NCBI GenBank assembly: GCA_032378655.1
Contig: JAVYJS010000010.1
Coordinates: forward strand, 1-42,779
Direction: 5' to 3'
DNA: 42,779 bases
Source of the DNA: Arsenophonus melophagi
Lineage (GTDB): Bacteria > Pseudomonadota > Gammaproteobacteria > Enterobacterales > Enterobacteriaceae
A program made the translations under genes and the position numbers. The notes beneath the pieces were generated by a model, which saw nothing but the letters and a program-made list of their open reading frames with translations, was not told where the DNA came from and ran no database searches. Below are positions 1 through 8,401 of this stretch, in pieces. Position 1 is the first letter of the stretch. Every line of letters begins with the position of its first letter.

Positions 1-76
1 AGGGGCGTAGTTCAACTGGTAGAGCACCGGTCTCCAAAACCGGGTGTTGGGAGTTCGAGTCTCTCCGCCCCTGCCA
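1..76 (+). tRNA. trpT: tRNA-Trp (anticodon CCA)
   Basis: A complete tRNA. The acceptor strands AGGGGCG and CGCCCCT pair perfectly, the discriminator is G, and the CCA tail is encoded at 74-76. The anticodon CCA is at 34-36, after T33. The T-loop GTTCGAGTC is present. It looks practically identical to E. coli trpT. In E. coli trpT closes an rRNA operon (rrnC, after aspT), so an rRNA operon may lie just left of the window; that is inference. Confidence 0.97.
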
Positions 77-279
77 CTTATCAATTTAGCTGAAGCATAT
101 TAACTTTAATTTATCTAAAAAAATAATCGGAATATTTCAGCACCATTCGGTCGTTAAATCATGTTTGATATGATTTAAAATCAGAAAAAGAAAAAAATAA
201 ATAAATAAATCATCGGTGCACTGAGTATTTTAGTGAATATTCTAACAAGCAAAGCATAATAAATATTTCTACTATCTAG

Positions 280-322
280 AACTATAATAGATCTTCTTAT
301 CTTAAGAAGATCTATTATAGTT
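280..322. repeat. 20-bp perfect inverted repeat, 3-nt loop
   Basis: Left arm 280-299 (AACTATAATAGATCTTCTTA) is exactly complementary to right arm 303-322, with loop TCT at 300-302. No T-run follows directly, so it is not a standard terminator on either strand. It belongs to the set of long perfect hairpins seen only in the decayed spacers. Confidence 0.9.
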
Positions 323-1012
323 AAAATAAAAGTGAATTCTTGTTTAATATCTTTTTTAAAAAGATTATTGAGGGGGCAAGGTCTAGTTAAAGACTACTGT
401 TTCTTCGTTAAGAAGAACTAAGATTACACTGCATACTTAAATTACATTACCAAAACATACTAATATCAACTAGATTTATATAATTCCGATGACTATAAGA
501 TGCATTTAATCATCGTGATTAAAAAAAGATTAAAAAATTGCATAAACATTTATAGACGACTATGGATACCTTTCTGCTTCTAAAAGAAGAAGTGCTAAAA
601 AAGATTTATGTCTTATTTGATGCGATGAGACGTATTCTGTATTTATTGCACATAAATAAATATGCAGTATCAGATCGCGCTGAAGTTTTAATCATTATGG
701 AGTAATGGTGACATCAAAATAGGAATAAAAGAAATAAAATTTTGATTTATTTTAGATATTTATCTCATAATTCTCAAAATTATGAAATTTCACTGGTTGC
801 TATATTGGTTCATTGTCTTTTTAAAAGTTAAGATAATGAACATATAAAAATGAGGAAGTGCACTGCCTGAGATAAAGTGGCCATACTTATTAGCAGATTC
901 GCTAATAGCACTCATAAAAGGAAGAATATTCATCCTTGCTTTTCAGCGCTTTTCAGCAAAAATCTATTTAAAAATAGAAATAATTATCAATTCTTGTGCT
1001 CTGCACTATATG

Positions 1013-1058
1013 ACCTTATGCCAGTGCTAAATTGTATTACCTTATGCCAGTTCTAAAT
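1013..1058. repeat. 20-bp direct repeat, 19/20 identical
   Basis: ACCTTATGCCAGTGCTAAAT at 1013-1032 recurs at 1039-1058 with one change (G to T), separated by 6 nt. It is a local short duplication in the spacer before purM, with no obvious regulatory role. Confidence 0.85.
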
Positions 1059-1227
1059 AAAGATTGTTATGCACAAAAATCACTGCTCATTTTAGGTATT
1101 AAATAATCAAAGCAATATAAAGAATCTCAGAAATTTTTCTCTATACTGGTCTGGTATGGGTATTATTGGTACAATAGCTTGCTATTTCTATTTTGTTACT
1201 AAATTCACTCGCTTGTGGAACTTGATT

Positions 1228-2271
1228 ATGATAGAGAAAATTTCTCTCAGATATAAAGATGCTGGCGTTAACATAGATACAAGTAATTTACTGCTTGAAC
1301 GTATTAAAGATATAGTTAGCATAACCAGCCGCTCTGAGGTAATTAGCAAATTAGGCGGATTTGCAGCGCTTTGTGCTTTACCAAAAAAGTATCATGAGCC
1401 AATATTAGTTTTGGGAACAGATGGCGTTGGAACTAAGCTAAGATTAGCTATGGACTTAAATCGCCATGATACCATTGGTATTGATTTAGTTGCCATGTGC
1501 GTTAATGATCTAGTTGTTCAAGGCGCAGAACCTCTCTTTTTTCTCGATTATTATGCAACTGGTAAACTAGATTTGGATATAGCCAGCAGTGTGATTAAAA
1601 GCATCTCAGAAGGCTGTAAACAATCAGGATGCGCCTTGGTTGGCGGGGAAACAGCAGAAATGCCTGGAATATATCATGGTACAGATTATGATATAGCTGG
1701 ATTTTGTATTGGCGTAGTTGACAAAACCAAAATTATTGATGGTAGCAAAGTTAAAGCTGGTGATGCCATGATTGCTTTAAGCGCAAGTGGTCCACATGCC
1801 AATGGCTTTTCATTAATTAGAAAAATTCTAAAATTAAAACAAATAGATCCAGCCATTACACAACTAGAAGATAAGTCACTAGCAGACCATTTATTAGTTC
1901 CAACACGCATTTACGCTAACAATATTTTAGCATTAGTTAAAAAACTAGATATACATGCCATTGCTCATATAACAGGTGGTGGCTTTTTGGAAAATATTCC
2001 ACGGGTATTGCCAGCAAATACCCAAGCACAGATTAATGCTGCTAGCTGGAAATGGCCAGCAATATTTAGCTGGTTACAACAAGCAGGCAATGTGACGACG
2101 CATGAAATGTACCGCACATTTAATTGTGGCGTTGGTATGTTAATTATAATAGCTTCTGAAGAAGTTTGTGACGCCTTACAACTCCTGAATCAACTAAGTG
2201 AGACTGCTTGGAAAATAGGTAACATTGTTGCAATTCAAGCAAATGAACCACAGGTAACGATTAGCCAATGA
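1228..2271 (+). CDS. purM: Phosphoribosylformylglycinamidine cyclo-ligase (AIR synthetase)
   Basis: PurM closes the imidazole ring in de novo purine synthesis: ATP-dependent conversion of FGAM to AIR, in the cytosol. The 347-residue product aligns end to end with E. coli PurM (345). It shows the glycine-rich GTDGVGTK at about 63-70 and GGETAEMPG at about 139-147, and a conserved FNCGVGM near the C-terminus. The frame is open from 1156, but the extra 24 residues are hydrophobic and absent from the family. The ATG at 1228 gives MIEKISLRYKDAGV, which matches the family start, with only a weak ribosome site before it. The stop overlaps the purN start (ATGA), so the two are translationally coupled, as in E. 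coli. No damage seen. Confidence 0.97.
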   Translation: MIEKISLRYKDAGVNIDTSNLLLERIKDIVSITSRSEVISKLGGFAALCALPKKYHEPILVLGTDGVGTKLRLAMDLNRHDTIGIDLVAMCVNDLVVQGAEPLFFLDYYATGKLDLDIASSVIKSISEGCKQSGCALVGGETAEMPGIYHGTDYDIAGFCIGVVDKTKIIDGSKVKAGDAMIALSASGPHANGFSLIRKILKLKQIDPAITQLEDKSLADHLLVPTRIYANNILALVKKLDIHAIAHITGGGFLENIPRVLPANTQAQINAASWKWPAIFSWLQQAGNVTTHEMYRTFNCGVGMLIIIASEEVCDALQLLNQLSETAWKIGNIVAIQANEPQVTISQ

Positions 2272-2924
2272 AAAATCTTGTCATATTAATTTCTGGAAAT
2301 GGCAGCAATTTACAGGCTATTATTGATAGCTGTAATAAAAAAATGATTGACGCGAAAATTAGTGCTGTTGTTAGTGATAATCCAACTGCATATGGCTTAG
2401 AACGAGCAAAAAAAGCAGACATAAAAACTATTGTATTACCAAAATCGGATTACATTGATAGCTATACATATGATACATTACTTATGGCCGAAATAAAAAA
2501 ATATCAGCCCTGCCTGATTGTGCTAGCAGGTTATATGCGCATTCTCACTCCACACTTTATAAGCCAGTTTTTTGGAAAAATAATTAATATTCATCCTTCT
2601 CTATTACCTAAATACCCTGGATTAGATACTCACTATAAAGTGCTAGCTAATGGTGATAAAGAGCATGGTATTTCTATTCACTTTGTCACTAACAAAGTAG
2701 ACGCAGGTCCGCTTATTTTGCAAGCTAAAGTACCTATTCTGGCTGAAGATAGGATACAAGATATTATTGTGCGCATTCAAAAAAAAGAGCATCTTATGTA
2801 TCCATTAATTATCAATTGGTTTGTTAAGGATAGATTGATGATGGTAAATAATTCAGTTTTTTTAGACGGCTGTAAACTACCTAAAAACGGTTATATTAAC
2901 AATAATGATTATTATTGTATCTAA
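2268..2924 (+). CDS. purN: Phosphoribosylglycinamide formyltransferase 1
   Basis: PurN transfers a formyl group from 10-formyl-tetrahydrofolate to GAR, giving FGAR two steps before PurM acts. The 218 residues match E. coli PurN (212) throughout. The N-terminal SGNGSNLQAI binds the nucleotide phosphate. The catalytic triad is visible as N107 and H109 in NIHPSLLPKYPG and D145 in the VDAGP loop (E. coli numbering is one lower). It starts 4 nt inside purM. The C-terminus (NNNDYYCI) is a slightly longer, divergent tail. Keeping both enzymes suggests the cell still makes purines, although the rest of the pathway is outside the window. Confidence 0.96.
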   Translation: MKNLVILISGNGSNLQAIIDSCNKKMIDAKISAVVSDNPTAYGLERAKKADIKTIVLPKSDYIDSYTYDTLLMAEIKKYQPCLIVLAGYMRILTPHFISQFFGKIINIHPSLLPKYPGLDTHYKVLANGDKEHGISIHFVTNKVDAGPLILQAKVPILAEDRIQDIIVRIQKKEHLMYPLIINWFVKDRLMMVNNSVFLDGCKLPKNGYINNNDYYCI

Positions 2925-3174
2925 TTGTGATTTATAGGGTATTAAAATTTACTAAACTGATATATAAAAAATATTGCCTAAATTTTAATTTAGTAACCTT
3001 GTAATAATCAGAAAACAATACTTAATGAATTAGTATTGAACACTTAGTGTTTGCTAAAACATTGTGCTTATTATTTATCACTTAGCTTAATTCTGCTATC
3101 TTAATTGAATAACGACTTAAAATATCAAACATCTCTAGTGAGCATTTATATATGCTGAGTTTTTACTCTAAAAT

Positions 3175-3180
3175 TGAGGT
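3175..3180 (+). promoter_or_regulatory. Ribosome-binding site that sets the speG start
   Basis: TGAGGT sits 5 nt before the ATG at 3186. It fixes that ATG as the start and argues against the in-frame TTG at 3174, which overlaps this site. Confidence 0.75.
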
Positions 3181-3185
3181 ATCCC

Positions 3186-3737
3186 ATGCTTACTGAAAAA
3201 AAAAATGAATTAGTAACACTGCGGCCTTTAGAACGTGAAGATCTTCCATTTGTTCATCAATTAGACAATAACGCAAGTATTATGCGTTATTGGTTTGAAG
3301 AGCCGTATGAAGCCTTTGTTGAATTAAGTGACTTGTATGATAAACACATTCATGATCAGTTAGAGCGTCGATTTATCATTGAAAATGAAGGTACTAAAAT
3401 TGGATTAATTGAATTGGTAGAGATTAATTACATTCATCGTCGAGCAGAAATTGGTATTATTATTGATCCGGTGTTTCAAGGGAAGGGCTATGCAGCGAAA
3501 GCTACTAACTTAGCAATGGATTATGCATTTTCTGTTTTAAACCTTTATAAGGTCTACTTAATTGTAGATAAAGAAAATACAAAAGCCTTTCATATTTATA
3601 AAAAGTTAGGCTTTCATATTGAAGGCGATCTGGTGGATGAATTTTTTATTAATGGAAAATATCGCACTGTTGTACGCATGAGTATTTTTCAACACCAATT
3701 CAGTAAAATGAAAAGACTCCCTACTAGGGAACAATAA
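3186..3737 (+). CDS. speG: Spermidine N1-acetyltransferase
   Basis: A GNAT-family enzyme that acetylates spermidine (and spermine) with acetyl-CoA to detoxify excess polyamine. The 183-residue product (E. coli 186) keeps long runs of the SpeG sequence, including RPLEREDLPFVHQLDNNAS and RYWFEEPYEAFVELSDLYDK. The acetyl-CoA loop FQGKGYA is at about 97-103. The presumed general-acid tyrosine is at about 138, in HIYKKLGF. It lies between purN and ppk with about 260 nt of non-coding DNA before it and 85 nt after, so it probably has its own promoter. Retention of a polyamine-detoxifying enzyme in a reduced genome is mildly surprising. The assignment is secure. Confidence 0.95.
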   Translation: MLTEKKNELVTLRPLEREDLPFVHQLDNNASIMRYWFEEPYEAFVELSDLYDKHIHDQLERRFIIENEGTKIGLIELVEINYIHRRAEIGIIIDPVFQGKGYAAKATNLAMDYAFSVLNLYKVYLIVDKENTKAFHIYKKLGFHIEGDLVDEFFINGKYRTVVRMSIFQHQFSKMKRLPTREQ

Positions 3738-3776
3738 CATATCTGAAATTATTAATAATCAGATCAGTTACTAAGT

Positions 3777-3810
3777 ATCAATATTTTTATTGTTTTAAAA
3801 AAATATTGAT
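3777..3810. repeat. 12-bp inverted repeat before ppk
   Basis: ATCAATATTTTT (3777-3788) pairs with AAAAATATTGAT (3799-3810) across a 10-nt loop. It ends just upstream of the ppk ribosome site (GGAG near 3813). It could be a weak terminator for speG or a leader structure for ppk; the sequence alone does not decide. Confidence 0.6.
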
Positions 3811-3822
3811 TGTGGAGTAAAG

Positions 3823-5892
3823 ATGTCTCAAGATCGATTGTATACTGATAAAGAAATCAGTTGGCTATCATTCAATGAGCGAGTTCTGCAGGAAGCAGCA
3901 GATAAGCATAACCCGCTCATTGAGCGGATGCGATTATTAGGCATTTATTCCAATAATCTTGAAGAATTTTATAAATTAAGATTCGCCGCTGTCAAGAGGC
4001 GAATCTTAATTAACGAAGAACAAGGTATTAGATCCAGTTCACGCCAACTACTCAAACAAATTGAAAGTAAAGTTGCCGAGCTTGATCAGGAGTTTAACTT
4101 ACTCTATAACGAGCTTTTACTTGAGATGGCACATAATCAGATTTTTCTTATTAATGAAAGGCAAATTTCACCGAACCAACAAATTTGGTTGCGGCAATTT
4201 TTCCGCAAACAACTACGTCAGCATATTACTCCTATCTTGATAACACTGGAGACTGATTTGGTTGAATTTCTTAAAGATGACTATACCTATTTAGCCATTG
4301 AGATTATTCAAGAAAAAAATATTCAATATGCTTTACTCGAAATTCCGTCCGATAAACAGCCGCGATTTATTCCTTTACCACCTGAAATGTCCAACAGTAA
4401 AAAATCAATGATTCTCTTAGATAATATTTTACGTTATTGTTTAGATGAAATATTTAAAGGATTTTTTGACTATGACAAATTAAACGCTTATGCCATGAAA
4501 ATGACACGTGATGCGGCATATGATCTAACTACTGAGATGGAATCTAGTATGTTAGAGTTGATGTCATCTAGTTTAAAACAACGGCTTAATGCCGAACCAG
4601 TTCGTTTTGTTTATCAACGAAATATGCCTGATAAAATGATAGCAGTACTGCGAAAAAAACTTAGACTATCTCATGATGATTCCGTTATTGCAGGTGGACG
4701 TTATCACAATTTTAAAGATTTCATTAATTTTCCGAATGAAGGAAGTAAAAATTTACTGAATAAGCCAATACAACGTCTACGCCATCATCATTTTGATGAC
4801 TTTAGGAATGGATTTGATGCAATTAGAGCAAAAGATATTCTTCTTTATTATCCGTATTATACTTTTGAACATACGATAGAATTATTACGGCAAGCTTCTT
4901 TTGATCCAAGCGTTCTTACAATAAAAATTAATATTTATCGTGTTGCTAAGGATTCTCGTATTATTGAATCAATGATTCATGCTGCACATAATGGTAAAAA
5001 AGTTACTGTAGTCGTTGAATTACAAGCAAGATTTGATGAAGAGGCCAATATTAATTGGGCAAAGCATCTTACTGAGGCCGGAGTGCATGTCATTTTTTCT
5101 GCACCAGGACTTAAAATTCATGCAAAACTTTTTATTATTTCTCGCCTCGAAAAAGGTAAAATTATTCGTTATGCTCATATTGGTACTGGAAATTTTAACG
5201 AAAAAACTGCACGTGTTTATACTGATTATTCTCTATTAACAGCTAATCAAAATATTGCTAATGAAGTGAAACGGGTATTTAACTTCATTGAAAATCCTTA
5301 CCGCCCTGTAAGTTTCGAAAATCTTATGGTTTCACCGCAAAATTCACGTACGCGTTTGAAACAACTCATCGATAGGGAAATGAGTCACGCAAAGACAGGA
5401 AAAGCATCAGCTATTTTATTAAAAGTTAATAACTTAGATGACAAAGAGTTAATTAATTGTCTTTATGATGCATCAAATGCCGGTGTAAAAATTCGCCTTT
5501 TAATTCGCGGCATGTGTTCACTAGTGCCTGGACAAGCTAATTTCAGTGAAAATATTCAAGTGACAAGCATTGTTGACCGTTTTTTAGAGCATGATCGAGT
5601 GTATGTATTCAACAACAATGGTAATGAAGAAGTTTTTATCTCATCTGCGGACTTAATGACACGAAATATTGATTTTCGTATTGAAGTGGCGGTGAAATTG
5701 ATTGATCAAAAACTAAAAAACCGTGTGCTTAAAATTCTTGAATTACAATTTAATGATACAGTTAAAGCACGTTATATTGATAAAGAGTTAACGAATTCTT
5801 ATGTACAACGAGGTAATAAACGGAAGATCCAAGCTCAAATTGCAATCTACGATTATTTAAAATCATTAGAACATCCTGAGACCAGAGCATAA
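3823..5892 (+). CDS. ppk: Polyphosphate kinase 1
   Basis: PPK1 builds inorganic polyphosphate from ATP through a phosphohistidine intermediate at the membrane. The 689 residues align end to end with E. coli Ppk (688). The phospholipase-D-like catalytic motifs are intact: H433 in GLKIHAKLF (the E. coli H435 autophosphorylation site), H452 in YAHIGTGNFNEKTAR (E. coli H454), and H590 in DRFLEHDRVYVF (E. coli H592). The N-terminal WLSFNERVLQEAADK region is also conserved. The ATG follows GGAG at a good distance. ppx begins 4 nt after the stop, so ppk and ppx form one transcription unit. No frameshifts or lost active-site residues. Confidence 0.97.
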   Translation: MSQDRLYTDKEISWLSFNERVLQEAADKHNPLIERMRLLGIYSNNLEEFYKLRFAAVKRRILINEEQGIRSSSRQLLKQIESKVAELDQEFNLLYNELLLEMAHNQIFLINERQISPNQQIWLRQFFRKQLRQHITPILITLETDLVEFLKDDYTYLAIEIIQEKNIQYALLEIPSDKQPRFIPLPPEMSNSKKSMILLDNILRYCLDEIFKGFFDYDKLNAYAMKMTRDAAYDLTTEMESSMLELMSSSLKQRLNAEPVRFVYQRNMPDKMIAVLRKKLRLSHDDSVIAGGRYHNFKDFINFPNEGSKNLLNKPIQRLRHHHFDDFRNGFDAIRAKDILLYYPYYTFEHTIELLRQASFDPSVLTIKINIYRVAKDSRIIESMIHAAHNGKKVTVVVELQARFDEEANINWAKHLTEAGVHVIFSAPGLKIHAKLFIISRLEKGKIIRYAHIGTGNFNEKTARVYTDYSLLTANQNIANEVKRVFNFIENPYRPVSFENLMVSPQNSRTRLKQLIDREMSHAKTGKASAILLKVNNLDDKELINCLYDASNAGVKIRLLIRGMCSLVPGQANFSENIQVTSIVDRFLEHDRVYVFNNNGNEEVFISSADLMTRNIDFRIEVAVKLIDQKLKNRVLKILELQFNDTVKARYIDKELTNSYVQRGNKRKIQAQIAIYDYLKSLEHPETRA

Positions 5893-5896
5893 AACT

Positions 5897-7426
5897 ATGA
5901 CGTTAACAAATCCTTCACCATCAAAGCAGGTGGAAATTGCTGCGATTGATCTAGGCTCTAACAGCTTTCATATGATTGTGGCACGCATTATTAATGGTGC
6001 GTTACAGATTTTAACTAGGATTAAAAAACGTGTTTATTTGTGTGATGGCTTAGACGAAAATAATAAGTTAAGTGAAGTATCAATTCAGCGTGCTTTATCG
6101 TGCTTATCGTTGTTTGCTGAACGTTTACAAGGTTTTAGTGCTGATAATGTTTGTATTGTTGGTACGCACGCTCTGCGAGAAGCGATTAATGCTAAAGAGT
6201 TTTTACAACGCGTTGAAGCTATTATCCCATATCCGATTGAAATTATTTCAGGTCAAGAAGAGGCTCGACTCATATTTATGGGCGTTGAACATACCCAGCC
6301 AGAAAAAGGTAAGAAGTTAGTGATTGATGTTGGTGGAGGCTCAACCGAACTCATTATTGGCAAAGATTTTCAGCCTCTATTAATGGCAAGTCGCAGAATG
6401 GGGTGCATCAGTTATGGTTCTAAATTTTTTGCCAAAAATATTATTAATGAAACTAATTTTTCACGAGCCTATCTTGCTAGCCAACAAAAACTGGAAAATA
6501 TTGCTTGCCGATATAAACTGCAAGGTTGGGATTGTGCTTTTGGTGCTTCAGGAACGATCAAAACAATCCGTGAAGTACTGTTTCAATTAGGTGAAGTAGA
6601 TGGCATCATCACGCCAGAACGTTTGATGAAATTGAAGAAATTAGTACTAAAATATAAAAATTTTAAATACATTAACCTACCTGGTTTATCGGTGGATCGT
6701 ATCCATGTTTTTGTGCCTGGATTAGCTATTTTATGTGGTATATTTGATTCCTTACAGATAAAGGAATTATCTTTGTCTGAAGGCACATTGCGTGAAGGTG
6801 TACTCTATGAAATCGCAGGACGTTTTCGTCATCAAAACATTTCTCATCGTACAGCGTTTAGTTTAGCTGATTACTATAATATAGATCGAGAACAAACAAA
6901 TCGAGTTTCAAATACTCTCGAAATTTTATATCAACAATGGGCAAAACAAAATCCAAAATTAACTAACCATCAATTAAAAGTACTTCTTGTCTGGGCTGCT
7001 ATGTTGTATGAAATCGGATTAAATATAAATCACAATGGCTTACACCGTCATTCTTCTTATATTTTATATAATATAAATCTCCCAGGATTCAATCAAGAGC
7101 AACAATTATTGCTAGCTACATTAGTGAGATACCATAAAAAAAGTATCAAGTTTTGTGATATTCCTAAGCTAAATCTGTTTAAAAAAAAACAATTTATACC
7201 AATGATCAAGCTATTACGTTTAGCAACGCTTCTTAATAATCAACGTCAATCAACAACAACGCTAACTTCTCTACGTTTGCATGCTGATCACAGTCATTGG
7301 ACGCTATACTTCCCAGCTTACTATTTTCAACAAAATGCGTTAATGTTTTTAGATTTAAAAAAAGAACAAAAATACTGGAAAGAGATACCTGGATGGAAAT
7401 TAAATATTAAAGAGGAATCTAGTTGA
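5897..7426 (+). CDS. ppx: Exopolyphosphatase
   Basis: Ppx removes terminal phosphates from polyphosphate (and converts pppGpp to ppGpp), opposing Ppk. The 509 residues match E. coli Ppx (513). The ASKHA-fold phosphate loops are present: DLGSNSFHM at about 18-26 and DVGGGSTE at about 144-151. The catalytic glutamate is E121 in SGQEEARLIF. The C-terminal half keeps the HD-like helical domain (GLNINHNGLHRHSSYIL). There the E. coli histidine of AAMLHE is a tyrosine, Y371 (AAMLYE). This may be tolerated, since the main catalytic site is in the N-terminal domains. The gene lies 4 nt after ppk. Confidence 0.96.
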   Translation: MTLTNPSPSKQVEIAAIDLGSNSFHMIVARIINGALQILTRIKKRVYLCDGLDENNKLSEVSIQRALSCLSLFAERLQGFSADNVCIVGTHALREAINAKEFLQRVEAIIPYPIEIISGQEEARLIFMGVEHTQPEKGKKLVIDVGGGSTELIIGKDFQPLLMASRRMGCISYGSKFFAKNIINETNFSRAYLASQQKLENIACRYKLQGWDCAFGASGTIKTIREVLFQLGEVDGIITPERLMKLKKLVLKYKNFKYINLPGLSVDRIHVFVPGLAILCGIFDSLQIKELSLSEGTLREGVLYEIAGRFRHQNISHRTAFSLADYYNIDREQTNRVSNTLEILYQQWAKQNPKLTNHQLKVLLVWAAMLYEIGLNINHNGLHRHSSYILYNINLPGFNQEQQLLLATLVRYHKKSIKFCDIPKLNLFKKKQFIPMIKLLRLATLLNNQRQSTTTLTSLRLHADHSHWTLYFPAYYFQQNALMFLDLKKEQKYWKEIPGWKLNIKEESS

Positions 7427-7762
7427 TTTATTGGTGTTGTAAAAGTAAAATTTATCACTACATATCCTCATTGATTAGTTATTGCATGTTACTTCCTAGT
7501 TGCATAAACACACATAAAGTTGCTATAGAAAAAATATATTCATCAATACTTCTTTTATGATCATCCGAATAATTAAGTAAATGAGATTGTTGAATAGTAT
7601 TGCTCATATCCAATAAAACTTAAAGTTATGGAAAAGTGCCTGTATTCCGCGAAAACTAAATCCGATATTCTTGATTTAAGAGGCTTGTTATTTAATTCTA
7701 ACATTCAATTCTAAATTAACATTCTTTAATTTTGTTAATATATTATTAACTGAACCTTCATG

Positions 7763-7787
7763 TACTATAGAACTATGTTCTATAGTA
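7763..7787. repeat. 11-bp perfect inverted repeat, 3-nt loop
   Basis: TACTATAGAAC (7763-7773) pairs with GTTCTATAGTA (7777-7787) around loop TAT. There is no T-run, so it is not a classical terminator. Confidence 0.8.
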
Positions 7788-7991
7788 TAAATCTTTATCT
7801 ACAGCAAATATGTGTTTCATCACATCAAAATATTCGTTTTACCCAGCATGAAAATGTATTATTTATAGATACTAGTTATGTTACTAATACCTAGTATCCC
7901 TTTAAAAGGTTAAAGATAAATAAAAATCAAAACCTTGAATATAGAATATTTGTACTACATGTTTAATATGTGATTAATATAATTAAAATGT

Positions 7992-8018
7992 ACTACGCTC
8001 CATTCCATGGAGCGTAGT
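7992..8018. repeat. 12-bp perfect inverted repeat, 3-nt loop
   Basis: ACTACGCTCCAT (7992-8003) pairs with ATGGAGCGTAGT (8007-8018) around TCC. It is clearly richer in GC than its surroundings and is followed by TTTACTATT. It could be an old terminator for a gene reading rightward, but the T-run is short. Confidence 0.75.
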
Positions 8019-8079
8019 TTTACTATTATGTCTCATTTTAGAGATTTTCTACTAAACCATTTGTTTGATAACAATATAT

Positions 8080-8120
8080 AAAATTCATACCTCTTGATCT
8101 ATAAGATGTATGAATTTTTT
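8080..8120 (+). terminator. Rho-independent terminator candidate with no gene upstream
   Basis: AAAATTCATAC (8080-8090) pairs with GTATGAATTTT (8108-8118). The inner part pairs further with one mismatch (CTCTT against AAGAT), and the right arm runs into about eight T. It reads rightward, but ppx ends about 650 nt earlier and nothing intact lies between. It is therefore probably the terminator of a lost gene, or a distant one for ppx. Confidence 0.5.
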
Positions 8121-8133
8121 TACTAATTTTTGA

Positions 8134-8277
8134 CTAAAACTTGATTGTGCTCTCACTGGAGAGAAACATGAATATCAAAATAGTAAGGTAGTTTTTGAAT
8201 TTATAAAAGAACATGATTTTATCAAAAATATCCCAGCTACCTATATCCTCTATGAGATATATAAAAAGCAGCACTGA
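8134..8277 (+). pseudogene. Protein-like fragment without a start codon
   Basis: About 47 sense codons run between two stops and end at TGA 8275-8277. The translation includes KVVFEFIKEHDFIKNIPATY followed by ILYEIYKKQH. Its charge pattern and helical character look like a real protein segment rather than random AT-rich DNA. No in-frame ATG, GTG or TTG with a ribosome site precedes it. I do not recognise the family. The pattern is loosely like the winged-helix part of phage or plasmid primase-helicases, but this is only an impression. Confidence 0.25.
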
Positions 8278-8401
8278 CAATGCTACGAATATAATCCATA
8301 GCAAGATTATATTATACGCTTAACATGCTAATAGCATTAGCTTAGATAGCTTAGATAAAATATCTAAGAGCAACCAAGAAGATCTTGTATATCTAAATAC
8401 A

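Larger units (their letters stand above)
77..1227. other. Spacer between tRNA-Trp and purM
   Basis: About 1.15 kb of AT-rich DNA with no convincing gene. It holds a 20-bp perfect hairpin (280-322), several 7-9 bp hairpins (154-178, 505-523, 765-785), a 10-bp tandem repeat (GCTTTTCAGC twice, 938-957) and a near-perfect 20-bp direct repeat (1013-1032 and 1039-1058). In E. coli purM is preceded by the divergent upp gene. I see no readable upp here and no clear PurR operator upstream of purM. Confidence 0.6.
7427..8401. other. Decayed spacer between ppx and lysS
   Basis: Nearly 1 kb with no intact gene between the convergent ppx and lysS. It holds perfect hairpins at 7763-7787 and 7992-8018, a terminator-like hairpin with a T-run at 8080-8120, a protein-like fragment without a start at 8134-8277, and a 9-bp tandem repeat GCTTAGATA (8340-8357) next to a small hairpin (8350-8368). 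The most economical reading is ruins of one or more deleted genes. Confidence 0.6.

Noticed and set aside
196..210. AAAT simple repeat
   Set aside because: Too short and too ordinary in AT-rich DNA to interpret.
1156..1227. Upstream extension of purM adding 24 residues
   Set aside because: The extra residues are hydrophobic and absent from the family, with no ribosome site; the ATG at 1228 matches the family N-terminus.
1059..1227. PurR operator upstream of purM
   Set aside because: No sequence close to the ACGCAAACGTTTGCGT consensus is present.
7760..7894. 44-codon open frame starting MYYRTMFYSINL
   Set aside because: No ribosome site and no recognised family, and its start overlaps a perfect hairpin (7763-7787). 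The translation looks protein-like but not enough to call.
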